Positions 15,118 to 27,650 are shown, counted from the first letter of the stretch. The stretch: DNA of 64,000 bases from Sinonovacula constricta (GCA_007844125.1 CM017569.1:4207976-4271975); one strand, 5' to 3'. Translations and numbers: made by a program. The notes: generated by a model from the sequence alone, not told the origin.

Positions 15118-15800
15118 CAGTTCCTGTTTCAACAACATTTCTGTTACAACAACATTCCTGTGACAACAACGTTCCTGTTTCAAAATCCTTCCACTTACAA
15201 CAATGTTTTTGTGACAACACGGTTCCTGTTTCAACAACGTTCCTGTTACAACAATGTTCCTGTTCTAACAACGTTCCTGTTACAACAACGTTTCTGTTAC
15301 AACAATGTTCATGTTTCAAAATCCTTCCACTTACAACAATGTTTTTGTGACAACACTGTTCCTGTTTCAACAACGTTTCTGTTACAACAACATTCCTGTT
15401 ACAACAATGTTCATGTTTCAAAATCCTTCCACTTACAACAATGTTTTTGTGACAACACTGTTCCTGTTTCAACAACGTTTCTGTTACAACAACATTCCTG
15501 TTACAACAATGTTCATGTTTCAAAATCCTTCCACTTACAACAATGTTTTTGTGACAACACTTCCTGTTTTAACAACGTTCCTGTTACAACAATGTTCCTG
15601 TTCTTACAACGTTCCTGTTACAACAACGTTCCTGTTACAACAATGTTCATGTTTCAAAATCCTTCCACTTACAACAATGTTTTTGTGACAACACTGTTCC
15701 TGTGTCAACAACGTTCCTGTTTCAACAACGTTCCTGTTACAACAACGTTCCTGTTACAACAATGTTCCTGTTACAACAATGATTTTGTTTCAACAATATT
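15118..15800. repeat. Minisatellite, ~17-bp TTCCTGTTACAACAACG unit with 102-bp higher-order repeat
   Basis: The basic unit is TTCCTGTT(A/T)CAACAA(C/T)G. A diverged insert beginning TTCATGTTTCAAAATCCTTC recurs at 15309, 15410 and 15512, giving a ~102-bp higher-order unit repeated about three times, plus related copies near 15180 and 15650. Because the higher-order unit is 34 codons, frames stay open on both strands (15076-15933 plus; 15095-15523 minus). These are artefacts of periodicity. Confidence 0.95.
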
Positions 15801-15937
15801 AACAACTGCTGTGATGTTCCTAGCGTCAGTAGCTCTGACTGCTAATCACCGCTGTCTTCAAGCCGTCTCCCCTAATGTCCAACAGCTCCTGTACCATAAT
15901 TGTTTATTGGCCGAGGACGCCAGTTTCATTTAGATAC

Positions 15938-15940
<3 letters not shown>

Positions 15941-15990
<50 letters not shown>
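15941..15990. repeat. (GA)n microsatellite
   Basis: About 50 bp of GA dinucleotide with one interruption (GAAAGA), lying about 26 bp left of the DNA transposon end. Confidence 0.97.
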
Positions 15991-16016
15991 TTTTATTTAA
16001 AAATACATATAACTAT

Positions 16017-17665
16017 CAGGGTTCGACTTTAAGGACTGACCGAACGACATTCACCAGTAGATCGGTGGTCTGGTCTAGCTAAGTCCTAGGCTAGCTGGAC
16101 CAACTGGTCGTGTTCTAAATCGTACAAAGTTCGCCGAAAATCCGCCATGAATGAATCAAAAGTAAAAAATAATAATATTTATAATGGTTAAACTCGGTCA
16201 AACCATTGACGTTTGTCGATACAGTTTCTTGGGAAACCCGAGGGTGCTATATTTAGGAGTATATTTAGTAACATGCGTTCACTGATTGGCGCGTGCTTTC
16301 AGAACGAGGCTTTTCCTCTAATCGGAACTCCTCGGGTAATTACGTCCTCGGGACAATCATCCCTCGACTGTATCTGGTGCAATGATAATGAAAACACGAT
16401 CGTTTTGTTCGTCGGAAGAAGAATATGCCTAAAATGTAGTTCGCAAAACATGAACAACGGCATCGTTTGACAGCTGCATGACTGCTGCGGTGGGTAAATT
16501 TAACCTGGGTGATACTGCAGTGAGCCGTCATCCGAGCTGCCATCTTTGTTTTGACGTCTGTCACAAAAGCAGTCCCATTTATTGAAATGGACGAGGTGAT
16601 CCAACTACCTACATACACCCGAGAGATGATTCGTGAATTATCTGAGGTGTTCCGATTGCTTTTTCTCCTACGCACTTGTCAAATATCCAACGTCGTAATA
16701 CTTATTGTTAAGCAGGATACAAATGATTATTTCTTCATCTAACTTTTTAGTTTCTAATGTTTACGGAACTTTCCTATTATTATTTATAATTTTTAAATAA
16801 AAATGCGAGGGATACAAATGCACAAATACTATCTGTACTGCTAAAATCCCAAGTATTACGACAACAAACTATTATACGGTTTGTTTATAACGCACTTTGC
16901 GCAGATGACACAAAAACGTCGAGAAACTTAAGTTTGGTTTTTCGAGATAACAAATATGTAACAATACGAAACAAATGAGGAAGGATGCTTTAAAGAAACT
17001 GTATGACAAAGCAAAGCGGATAAGATCGTTTTGTCCATCAAATGAGTTTAGTTGGCTAGATTTTGAAGAAAAGAGCATTGTTATGTTTTGTAAGACATGC
17101 AGATAGTATGAAGAGTGTGGAGGATTTGTCGTCGGTACGGACAATTTCAAAATCGATAATATAAAGGGCCATTCTAAATCTGAATCACATATATCTCACC
17201 AACGGAAATATGATCTTAAGTGCGGCTCACTGCTCACTACTTTTGTTTGTTATACTGGGGAAATAAATAAAGCAGGTTGACAATCAGTCATGTGAGTCTA
17301 GCCTGTTCAGTTGTGGGAAAACATCTAGTCATGTAGTTATGGTCATACTTAACTTTCTAGTCATATAAGTACCAATGTATGATACCTATATTAGACTAAA
17401 AAATAAGTATAATCATACCTAAGTTGCATTAATAGAATATTAAGTTTCATACTAATTTTCTAGTCATTAATATCTTATACTTAGTTAAATTGGTATGTTA
17501 TTTCAACACAATGCTTGAACTCGCATAACAATTTTATTTGAGTATGCTTGTATGTGTATTATGCGTTTTACATTTTGGTCTAGTCCAGTTTTGGTCAGGT
17601 CTAGTAAGTTTTCTAAGTTACTGGACCACTGGTCCAGCTCTAGAAGAAGTTAATGTCGAACCCTG
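16017..17665 (+). mobile_element. Decayed DNA transposon with inverted CAGGGTTCGAC ends (hAT-like)
   Basis: The left end CAGGGTTCGACTTTAA (16017) is mirrored at the right end, which on the minus strand reads CAGGGTTCGACATTAA (ending at 17665). Both subterminal regions carry related GGTCTGGTCTAG / GGTCAGGTCTAG and GGACCA motifs. A TTF-type zinc-finger remnant lies inside (16960-17230). CAGGG termini and this zinc finger are both common in hAT-superfamily transposons. No perfect 8-bp target duplication is visible (ATAACTAT left, GCTATAAG right), so the superfamily call is tentative. Confidence 0.7.
16960..17230 (+). pseudogene. TTF-type zinc-finger remnant of a transposase
   Basis: Plus-strand translation gives NEFSWLDFEEKSIVMFCKTC, one stop, then YEECGGFVVGTDNFKIDNIK followed by GHSKSESH. 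The layout W-L-x-F...M-F-C-x-x-C...F-V-x-G-T-x-N-F...H-x-x-S-x-x-H is that of the N-terminal TTF/BED-like zinc finger found in hAT transposases and in host proteins derived from them. The stop right after the second Cys and the lack of any following catalytic core show it is not functional. Confidence 0.6.
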
Positions 17666-17879
17666 GCTATAAGACAGGTGTACACAATATATACAACAAA
17701 TTACATGTACAGTATAAATATTATTATATAAATACGTGGATTGGCTTGTGGTAACAGTGTACTACATATTTTTAAAATTAATCTATCAAGTTAACTTATA
17801 CAACTTATATAACAACTTAAAGTAAATGCATAGTATTTATGGCAATAATACCAATCAGTTAATATGCAGGTTTATTTTA
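17666..17879. other. AT-rich spacer
   Basis: Short AT-rich sequence between the DNA transposon and a LINE fragment; no feature recognised. Confidence 0.5.
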
Positions 17880-18175
17880 ATACAACATGTAGACAAAATA
17901 CAGAAGAATACAGGTTGATCGCTTGCTGATGCGGACCATCAAGGAAATGCAGTGCCGCTTTGTTGGACACCTATTGCGCGAAAACGAGGGCATCGAACGG
18001 CACATCTTGGAGAATGAAACTGAATGGAGGAGAGCCATGGGATTGCAAAGGATGGGTGTCAACAGTATCATCGGACTTTGAGAACGAGCAATGGACCGAA
18101 GCCTATGGAGAACACTAACCATGATTTCATCTTCGGCATGAACATGCCACGACACAAGAAGAAGAAAAAACAAAA
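17880..18175 (+). mobile_element. 3'-terminal fragment of a second kind of LINE, plus strand
   Basis: Translation gives LLMRTIKEMQCRFVGHLLRE then NEGIERHILENE, a short gap, and MDRSLWRTLTMISSSA, ending in an AAGAAGAAG tail. The pattern R-x-x-x-F-x-G-H-x-x-R ... R-x-x-W-R-x-L is the well-known C-terminal end of RTE/jockey-like LINE polyproteins. Two in-frame stops are present. It is 5' truncated, as most LINE insertions are. The antisense open frame at 17877-18245 is a shadow. Confidence 0.7.
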
Positions 18176-18399
18176 TACAAGAGTAATAAGTAAGCATAAA
18201 TAAGCATCTAATCTCACAATAGTGTTCTGTATTATTTACAAACATTCAGCGGGAGAATCAAGCCAACAAACTGTTGTTATAGCAACAGTAGTATGTTTTT
18301 TCTGAGTTCAAACGACTTTTGAACAAACATTGCAATATTAATATTCATTTCTTCATTGTTTTAGGTTAAAAGCTGAACAAATTTTGGTATATTTGGATA

Positions 18400-19620
18400 T
18401 TTTCAAAAGTATTCTTTGATTTATCTCTGTCTAATATCTTTATACAAAGGGCATTCTAGCATACAATGAAATTCTTTTTCTAATTTATTACATGCAATAC
18501 ATTTTCTATCAGTATATGGAATTGCTCTTGGTTTGTGCGATCTATTAGTTTCAATTCTAGTCAATGTGCTAAAACACGTAATGTTGTTAATGTGCTGTGA
18601 AACTTGTATAAATTACATGACTAAGGTATTGTTTTAATCAAGATGTGCATACAACAAATATGTTTTAGCTCTGTTTGAGATTTCTAAAGAATTTGTCATA
18701 CCATCAATCCACTTATGTATACATACGTCATTAAGTCTTTGTTTAACAATATTTATAAAAGCATTTTCATTTCCAAAACCTTGAAACAACCAAGCATCGT
18801 TAAAACTAAGAGATTGCAATAAAGTTCTAACGAATCTTGCCCATAAACAATGGTTTTGGTTATTTTCTAATTCTATTAACATACATTTGTAAACAACTTT
18901 GGAGTATTTAATTTCATCTAATTTAACCATTGTAACCAGTATTTGATAACACTGACAGCTCGTTTAGTAAACAAAGTAGTTCTACCTAGTTCATCATACA
19001 CAAAGCTATTTTGTGTCTTTGCTCTAACTCCTAACAGATTTTTACAAAAGTTAAGTTGAACTTTTTCTAATACATTACTTTCACATAATCTTAAAATTCA
19101 CAACCATAACTAAGAATAGGATAAACTAACTTATCAAATAAATCTAGTTTGTGTTAAACGCTACAAGGGAATCTATGCAAATTACAGTCTAAAGTAAAAA
19201 TAACTTTCATGAACTGATTTGATAAAAACTCAAATGTACAATTAAAACCTCCTGTTGTAAATACAATGCCGAGATAAAGTAAATCTATCAACAATATCCA
19301 AGACAGTGTCTTCAAATTTAAATGTAGTTTTGCGCGCTCTCCCTCCTTTTTGAATAATCATATTTTTTGTTTTGTTGTATTAACTATCAGTTTCCATCTA
19401 TAACAATATTGCTCTAACAAAAGTTATCCTTAATTAAGATCATCCTCAGCTTCAGACAAAATAACTATATCATCTGCATAAGAAGAGAAAAAGTTTTAAA
19501 ACTCATAAGTCTACACCATTGAAACCATGTACCATAAAATATTTTTCAATATCATTTAAATATATAGAAAACGAAAAGGGGATAAAGACCCACTTAGTCC
19601 TAGCAAGCAGTTGAAATCCT
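18400..19620 (-). mobile_element. Degenerate LINE fragment (RT to C-terminal zinc knuckle), minus strand
   Basis: Reading the minus strand from about 19620, a decayed RT passes through ADDIVILSEAEDDL (near 19445-19480). It then has a tail with WARFVRTLLQSLSFNDAWLF and KQRLNDVCIHKWIDGMTNS (open at 18634-18930), and ends with ARAIPYTDRKCIACNKLEKE-type text plus FHCMLECPLYKDIRQR (about 18440-18540). The C-x2-C...H-x4-C knuckle and CPLYKDIR match CPLYRDLR of the 46-kb LINE, so it is the same clade. Multiple stops and frameshifts. Confidence 0.8.
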
Positions 19621-19639
19621 CACTTAACATATATATGTA

Positions 19640-20630
19640 ATATGTGTGTCATATTTTTGTCACCCGTACTTAGGATTAGTACGTAAATTTGTTAATGTTT
19701 ACACTACGGATAATTTTCATTCTTTAATGTGTACTCTTTTTCCCGCGGTAGCTACACAGTTTCCTTGTAACATTAATGTTATTTTATATTTAAACGTATT
19801 TTATATTTAAACGTTAAAGAAGGTTTCGTCCTTTTTCTCTCCTTTTTTGGGGAAAAATTATAGGTGTTACATAAAATTACCCGATAGATAGACTGCTGCA
19901 CTCATTTAGACCAGGTCAGGGAGTGCAAATTGGACCTATATCTCACATTGCTGTACAGTTAGTTACATCAGGCAGTCGCGAACGAAGGCAGTCACTTACA
20001 TAAGAAATGTAGTAATGTAGTTTACCACGGGTGGTAAAATAAATGAAAGTTTGTACGAGAAACAGGAAGTTGCAATCCAGCTTGCCTCTTGTGCGTGCGT
20101 GTCAGAAAATAAGTCATCAACATCTCGGCTTCCTTGTTCTGTTACACCACATTTTGGTCACTTTTACTGACTTCATGTAATCATGTGTTGGTCGAAATAA
20201 AATAATGTATCTTTCAACAGTTGGCCGTCTAATGTAGGAATATATTTATGCGCAGGGATTCTGAGCTAAATCATATTCGGTCGGACATAAGGACGCTTGC
20301 GACTTGGACTTTGTAACCATGACTATGCGCTCAGTTCTAGCGCACTGAACACAAAACAAAATGGAAGCGTATTAAAACCACGTAGTTACTCTGGTTTCTG
20401 GAAAAGAACATGGACATTACTTCGTTAGATAGTTAAGAATATATAATTTGTAACCATCAATATATTCATATGCAAATATTCGTTCAGTAGGTCAGTAACA
20501 TTAGCCCATTGTATACATTATTAGTCAAACAAATGTACGAATAAAAGTCAGTCATAAAAAAATAGTATTTAAGTCAGTCAGATTATATTTCAGCTAAAGA
20601 AGGAAAAGGCAAATAAGAAAAGGTACTATC
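19640..20630. other. No gene recognised
   Basis: Mixed sequence with no persuasive open frame. A perfect palindrome TTTACCACGGGTGGTAAA-like lies near 20022 but has no context that suggests a function. Confidence 0.45.
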
Positions 20631-20639
20631 AAAACTTCG

Positions 20640-21690
20640 CAGATATTAGGATCTTATCAACCTGCCATATACTGTATATTAGACATAACATTAGTCATAA
20701 CAGTATATAAGGTATATAAGGCAGTCATATAGAGTATATAAGGCAGTCATATACAGTATATAATAAGTCAGTAATATAGAGTATATAAGACAGTCAAATA
20801 AAGTCCGTACGTCAGTCAAATACAGTCCATAAGTCAGTCATATACAGTCCGTAAGTAAGTCATACACAGTTCATTAGACAGGCATAAACAGTACATAAGA
20901 TTGTCATATACAGTATACAAGGCAGTCATATACAGTATATAAGTCAGTCATACAGTATAATTCAGTCATAAACGGTATATAAGGCAGTCATATAAAGTAT
21001 ATAAGGCAGTCAAATATAGTATATAAGGCAGTCATATACAGTATAAAAGGCAATCATAAGCAGTATATAAAAAAGTCATATACACCATATAAGGCAGCCA
21101 TAAACAGTATATAAGGCAGCCATAAATAGTATATAAGGCAGCCATAAACAGTACATAAGGCAGTCGTATGCAGTATATACTGCAGTCATAAACAGTTTTT
21201 AGAGTATATACGGCAGTCCTAAACAGATATAAGGTATATAAGGCAGTCATAAACAGTATATAAGGCAGTCAAATATAGTCCAGTATATAAAAAGTCATAT
21301 ACACCATATAAGGCAGCCATAAACAGTATATAAGGCAGCCATAAACAGTATATAAGGCAGCCATATACAGTCCATAAGTCAGTTATATACAGTATATAAG
21401 GCAGTCATATACAGTATTAAGGCAGTCATAAACAGTATATACGGCAGTCATAGACGGTATATAAGGCAATCATATACAGGCAGTCATAAATGGTATATAA
21501 GTCAGTCATATACAGTATATGAGTCAGTCATATTCAATATATAAGGCAGTCATATACAGTATATAAGGCAGCCACAAACAGTATATCAGGCTGTCAAGTA
21601 TATAAGTCAGTCAGATATAGTATATAAGTCAGTCATATACAGTATATAACGCAGGATAAACACTTATATATGTCAGTCATAAAGAAAGTG
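20640..21690. repeat. Minisatellite, ~20-22-bp AAGGCAGTCATATACAGTAT unit
   Basis: About 1 kb of imperfect units of the form GTATATAAGGCAGTCAT followed by ATACA or AAACA, with substitutions (CCAT for TCAT, AAGTCAGTC for AAGGCAGTC). Unit length varies from about 14 to 28 bp. A few stray units recur near 22190-22255. The repeated TATATAAG looks like a TATA box but is simply part of the unit. Confidence 0.95.
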
Positions 21691-21699
21691 TAATTTTCT

Positions 21700-22190
21700 C
21701 TTCATACCTTTTCACTAAAGCAGATCTGTTCTGATATAGGACTCTTTTCGCTTAAATCAATCTTGTAATCAAGGTAAAGCAGGCATGTTGATGTAAATTC
21801 AACTAAGAAAAAAACCCAACGACCTAACATGATGCGAAAACTATGCCATCACTGAAAAGATAAAGATTTTTTAAAATTTTGTTAATGAATTTAAACAATG
21901 GCGGACCGGAAGTGCACTGCAAAATGGAATCATGTCGTTATTTGTGTTTGTAATTGACATCGAAATAAACATAACATAAATGCATTGGATTCAACTAAAA
22001 CAATATCAAGGTTTTCAAATGACGTGTTACACTAAGCTGCGAATGTCTTATTGTGTGAATAAACTAACCAGGTGTTTGGAGCGAACGTTAGCTAGACCTA
22101 ACTGTTTTTAAACTATATTCATGGTCAATGGATTCCCCGGCTTGAGAGACCATTTTAGTCCCTTGAGTGGTCGTTTAATACAGGTTTGAT
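21700..22190. other. No gene recognised
   Basis: Unique-looking sequence between the minisatellite and the 5' region of the macro gene. No motif seen. Confidence 0.4.
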
Positions 22191-22631
22191 TGTCATATAC
22201 AGTATGTATGTAGTCATGAAAGGATATAAGGCAGTCATCAACATTATATAGGCATTCAAAAATCTAATACTTTGCTTACACTTGTAGCACATAAATCCAG
22301 TTACAGTTGACTTCTGACAGCACAGTGTAATCTTTATTGTCAGGGTAAAGTAATTCAGTACACAGTATCACAAGTTTATGCATAATGTTTTATTGTATGA
22401 GCTATAGTGTAAACAAAGACTCTTGCTATAAGAGATGTTCTACCTCTTTGTAGCTAAAAAGGTCTTCTGGTGATAGACTAGATGTACACAAGTTTTACAC
22501 AACATGTGTATGCAGGGTTATTAAGATAAAGCTTATCTGAACAGACAAATTCTTCATTTACGTTCCCCAGTTATATGTAGCAAATGCACTTTGTTATAAA
22601 TATCAGGTAGATCTAGCTTTAATAATCGAGG

Positions 22632-22689
22632 TTGGATAACAACCCTGCATGCATGATGTCCAATTCGTCATTACAACAACCTAATACAG
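22632..22689 (+). other. Candidate upstream exon of the macro-domain gene
   Basis: The segment reads (L/M)DNNPACMMSNSSLQQPNT and ends at a strong donor, ACAG|GTACGT (GT at 22690). A diverged copy at 44055-44112 reads MDKNPACMMSDSSQ, then stop, and ends at ACAG|GTATAT. The segment and its donor are therefore both kept in an older paralogous region. The first codon here is TTG while the paralog has ATG, so it may be 5' untranslated or partly coding. No acceptor was chosen and the 5' end is unknown. Confidence 0.45.
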
Positions 22690-22839
22690 GTACGTACTAT
22701 TCTGATATTTCACCTAGCATATTCAATACGAATGCATTCGAACTGATTAAGCTAATGCGTATGACAAACATTCATAAATACTTATTTAATTTGTTAATTG
22801 GATTGTCTCACTTTAGACTGATTGCATTTGAAAACAAAT

Positions 22840-23510
22840 AAAGATTAGGATGAAAACTTATACAATTATGGTAAACACTACAGTCGATTATTTTGCCAAC
22901 TTACGTTCCAAGGTGGTAACAACAGTTTTCCCTCCATTTGCATTACGTCGCTTCACAGTGAGTATATAACTTCCACGCTCACCTTGTTGTTTATGCCATC
23001 GTGTATTATGGTTTTTTTTTCAGATTTAAATATATATTCTGTACTTTTTATAGGACCGTGTCATATTGTCGAACATTAATTAAATTAGAAAAGTCTTGCC
23101 AATGTATTTAAGTTCTAATAAATGTACCCATGATGGCATTTACATTTTGCATTACCACAGCCAGACATTATATAGGAACATTATTGTCCTATTTCATATT
23201 TTAGTCAGTAACATCCGTATTAAAGATTAATATTTGAAGAAAAACATAGTCTCGAACATAGATAGTTTATTTCTTTATAAATAAACGGTATATGGTCTGC
23301 TATTTATCCAATTGTATACACAACATTGAAATGTGTGTATAAGAAAATGCTTTTTTAAAATTTTAACATAGGTACATATCTCTTTTTTCGTCAATTGAAG
23401 AACCAACAATGCTACAGGCATACTATGTTATTATAACAGGAAAATAATATTGGGATATCCCCAAAGAAAGCTTTACCACATAAACCGCACCATCTTAGTC
23501 AGTGTTTCCT
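22840..23510. other. Intron-like sequence between candidate exons
   Basis: AT-rich. Its left part (to about 23110) is recognisably similar to 44280-44480, with shared TTTTGCCAACTTACGTTCCAAGG-like and GACCGTGTCA text, which supports an old duplication of this locus. No other feature seen. Confidence 0.45.
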
Positions 23511-23513
23511 AAA

Positions 23514-23618
23514 ATGACAAAAATGCCGTCGTCTCCCGTTTTAGTTAACCAGACGGACTGGAACGATATCAACCTTTTGAAGGTCCAAATAGTAAAGGAA
23601 TCGCTGCAGGATACATTG
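23514..23618 (+). CDS. First clearly coding exon of a macro-domain gene (single copy)
   Basis: ATG at 23514 opens 35 codons (MTKMPSSPVLVNQTDWNDIN and following) ending in ESLQDTL at a textbook donor TTG|GTAAGT. A paralogous exon at 51472-51576 has exactly the same length, the same KV-x-x-VK-x-S-x-QDTL ending and the same donor, which is good evidence that this is a real exon. It ends in phase 0, whereas the macro exon at 28756 needs two carried bases, so at least one further small exon must lie between them; I could not find it. This exon lies left of the tandem unit and is not duplicated with it. Confidence 0.6.
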
Positions 23619-24489
23619 GTAAGTATATACGCAATCTGAAATATTTAAAAAGATACTGCGAGCAATCATTTAACACCTTAACACATGTATAGGTCATATA
23701 AACTTCTAAGCTGCATTGTATAATTGGTAGAAGTGAAATCAGAGAATAATTTATGCGCCATTAATGACTAATTAATGTATAGCTTGCAAGGAATTATATA
23801 CCATTTTTGAACTTTATAGAAAGGTCAATACCACCACTCACCACAATATAACTAAGTTCATGTCTGATAATAGCATTTTGAAATGGAAATGTGATATAGT
23901 CAAAGTCCTCCCAAGCAATGTGTTCTTTAATTGTCGTCTAATCAGCGGTCGTGTGTCTTATGTGGTCATTGGTCAGCTTGATTGGGCAAATCCTTCTTTA
24001 ATTGATTGCTAATAAGCGGCCAGTCAGCATGTGCCAATCGCCAGTTGTAATCACACAATGAATGTGTGAGCGTTAATCCCCCTGCTCCCCAGCCATTTGT
24101 AAACATTACAACACATAACTGTTCCAATATCCCAATCAAGCTAGATTCCTAGAAACCGTCCATCAGATAGTCTGAGCAAAAAATGTGTCTCAGTCAATAT
24201 ATATTCAGCATATATCGTAATGAAATGGGTAAAAGAAGCGTAATGAAACGGGTAAAAGAGGCGTTAAGTTATGAGTGACTTAGTTTATGCATAGATTAAC
24301 ATCATTTACCAAATTAAATTGACTATTTGTACATAATATTGTTGCCATTTCGGCAATTGGTTATACAAATCTTGTTTAAAGGATATTTATGATATGTAAA
24401 TAACTCTCTTGTCCTCTAATTCAGCCTATCAGGAATGTTGCCTATATTTTCTTTTGGCATACCTTGGAAAGAGGTTTATTTTACTTAAA

Positions 24490-27400
24490 ATAAAACAACC
24501 ATGAACAGACTACTACAACCAAACATTAATATTTCACCCTTACAATTGCATAATGTGTCTAGTGTGCATTTGTCCAATGGTGCTGATGATATATTTTCTA
24601 AAAGAGTCACTGTCAAGTTTTCACCAATAAAATCACACACGTCTTCCGGGCTTTATATTTCTATTTCTTTGGCAGTCATATATTTTACGTAACTTTTCTA
24701 GTTCTAATGAAAGGAATTCCCCGGCACAAATGCAGAGTGGACATAATGTGTACTTTAATATCTACAAGTAAGTCCACTGTCAAGTCTACTGTAAATATCT
24801 TACACTGGGGCAGATACAATATATTTATATACTCATCCTTTATATGAGGTGGCTTCCCTCATTTAAAAGTATACTACCCATGCTTTAAGACCTCATATTG
24901 ATAAACAGTCCCAACACAAAGGACATTTCATGAAAATCAAATACATTATTAAAGGGATTTATTTTATCGACTTACCTAGTATCTTTCGGGACACAAATAT
25001 CATCAATAACATCTCCAGTTACTTCAAAAAAACGAAAGCCCAATGATTTGTGTTAAGTACAAAAAATCCATTAGAGGTCTTATTTTTAATTACAACCAAA
25101 CTGTAGCTGACCTTAACCTGAATACACCTTCTCAAGATTCTTGTAACTATTCAACTTCACCTTTGTGTTACTAACGTTCTGACCCTATCGTTACAGGGGA
25201 TTTAAACGTCATTGATGAATATAAATATTAATTAAGAAAATTACTCTTTAAGAGTCCGAAATATCGCCTGCCAGATGAAATAGATTTTGACCTCTGTTGC
25301 AAAGAAATTGCTGATGCAATTAATCTGTTTGCCCATCGCTGGTGTAAGAGAGAAAACACGGATACAGTAGCACTCAATACTTGGGAGAAAGCCATTTTTA
25401 AGATAATAAAAGATCGCATTAACTTATACCGCTCCCATCCATCTAGTTTACCTAAGAAACATTTTTATCACTTAAAACACTCAAAACAGTCATTTCAGAA
25501 TATTAAATTAATGCCAGCACTAGCACCACCACTCACATATCTAAACTACTTACGTCTTGCCTTACAGCCGTTCGTATTCACGTTGTTAAATATTGTGAAA
25601 AGGTGTATGGAAATTAAGGAATTAACATTTTTGGTCTATTAAAAGTTCTTCAGAAGTCTTAGACAAGTTTCGTACTTTAACTTTCATTGCTCTGCAGTTA
25701 ATACTTACGATTTCTCTACGCTGTACACTTCTTTACCTCATGATTTAATTAAGACCAAATTGATTGCTCTTATTGAGAAAACATTTGCTCGAGAGCAACG
25801 TCTATACATTGCATGCAGTGAAAGTAGTGCATTTTTACCAACACTTTCTTAGAAAAGTTTACTATGTGGACTTGCACGTATGTTTACGAAGCTCTATGTT
25901 TCCTATTAGATAATATTTACATAAAATGCGGTGACACGTTATTTTGAGACAAGTTATTGGTATTCCTATGGGAACCAAATGTGCACCATTAATAGCAGAT
26001 TTGTTTTTATACTGCTTTAAACGTGATTTCTGGTTAACTTTATCCCCTTCTAACCAAAGCCACATCATAGAGGCTTTCAATTTAACGTCTTGCTATCTTG
26101 ACGATATTCTAACTATAGATAATCATTTCTTTTCTCAAATGATTCATCTGATTTTCCCTTCAGGACCTACCCTTAATAAAGCAAATAACTGAAATGTAAA
26201 TGCAGCATTTCTAGATATTGAGATCGCTATTTCCAATGACAAGGTCTCTATTAAAATCTATGACAAGAGAGATGATTTCAACTTTAGTATTGTGAATTAT
26301 CCATACCTTGATGGTGATTCACCTCGTGCTACCTCCTATGGTATTTACATATCACAACTTACGAGGTTTGCACGTGTTTGCATTAAAGTAAAAGATTTCG
26401 ATGCTAGAAACCAGTTTATTTCTTCTAAACTGTTACAGCAAGGCTTTCGTTTTCACAAATAAAGGAAGGCTTTTTCAAAATTCTTTCACCGCAATGGTTT
26501 TATTGCTTCTAAGTATTAATAGTATTATGAAATCACTTTTGCAGAAAGTCATAAGCCATCCATCACTTTATGGAAATGTTTTCTTTTCATGTTAAAGAAA
26601 ATCAGGGGTCTCACTAACTTTTCTGACCACTTTACAAAACATATCAGAAAATTTATTGCTGACGGTTTCAACCCGGGAATTCTTCATTGTACTGCATTGC
26701 TTGCAATTGACCATTTACAGTCAAGAACTTGCATTACTTTATAAAATTACACGATGACTGGACAGGTCGTTGAGACTACATGAAAACAGTGACTTAAAGC
26801 CATAATTGGACAGTCACTGATGGATTTCTTGTCTCTTCATCTCTCCAGTCGTGCCCTATATAGGTGAGACAATTTGAGCAGTATCTATGCCCTTTATGTG
26901 AGATTGCACAGTAGGTATTACAACGGGATTTTGTGTACCTTTACATAATATGGCAACTGCGGATAAATCCTCGGCTTTTTAACTTCTTGCCTATTAACTC
27001 TTAACAATACTACATTTTAGTTTGTTGGTTTGGGTTGTTTTCTAAAATTCGATGATTTCTTTCGTGTGTGGGTTTTTTTTTTTACATTTCACTTTTGACA
27101 CTTTGGCATATGACGTTATGACATTGTATGACGTCATTAAAGTGTTCTTATCATATGTCAGCGCATGGGCTGTTTTTGTTTCAACTACTCTCTTATTTGG
27201 AATTTTTAGGTTGCCGAGGCTTCTGTCTACTGTACATAGGTTGATAGTTTATTTTATTACTAGATATTTTGTATGTTTATAAGTTCATTGTATCTGTTTT
27301 AACTCCCGATGCAGGTGCTTACTGTTAGTTGGTTCACTTTGACGGGATATTTTTATTTACACTGTTTGTTTGATAGAAAAACAGTTAGGAAGTGCGAGGT

Positions 27401-27650
27401 TGGAGAGCTCTACAAACCAGAATTAAGCACCCCAGTCGATCCTTTTGCCGACTGACCGCTCCAAGGCGATAACTGATGTTTTTATCTTTTTGTTTGTTAT
27501 GTCTCGTATCTGTGTTTTTGTCACATTTACGTTTACCCTTTTTACCTTTATCTAGTGGTAGATTAAATTTAAATATCTGCGGAAATTTTGATAGCACCTT
27601 TTCTTATTTATCTATTGTTACTTTGTCTAATAACAAATTTGCTGTTTTAG
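24490..27650 (+). mobile_element. Degenerate Penelope-like (tentative) retroelement, copy 1
   Basis: Plus-strand fragments in correct order: GADDIFSKRVTVKF (24580), KGIYFIDLPSIFRDTNIINN (24950), VKYKKSIRGLIFNYNQTVAD (25060), KYRLPDEIDFDLCCKEIADA (25260), then RT blocks VIGIPMGTKCAPLIADLF (25950), SCYLDDILTIDN (26090), FLDIEIAISND and KIYDKRDDFNF (26205-26285), and GVYISQL-like text. The RT has YLDD at its active site and many stops and deletions. The 3' region (27380-27650, GCACCCCAGTCGATCCTTTT) recurs alone at 55.3 kb. I recognise the protein as a family widespread in molluscs and cnidarians; the Penelope-like class is my best placement, not proven. No GIY-YIG endonuclease was found. Confidence 0.7.

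Noticed and set aside
15076..15933. 285-residue open frame
   Set aside because: It is the translation of a 17-/102-bp minisatellite; the opposite strand is open too, so openness is due to periodicity.
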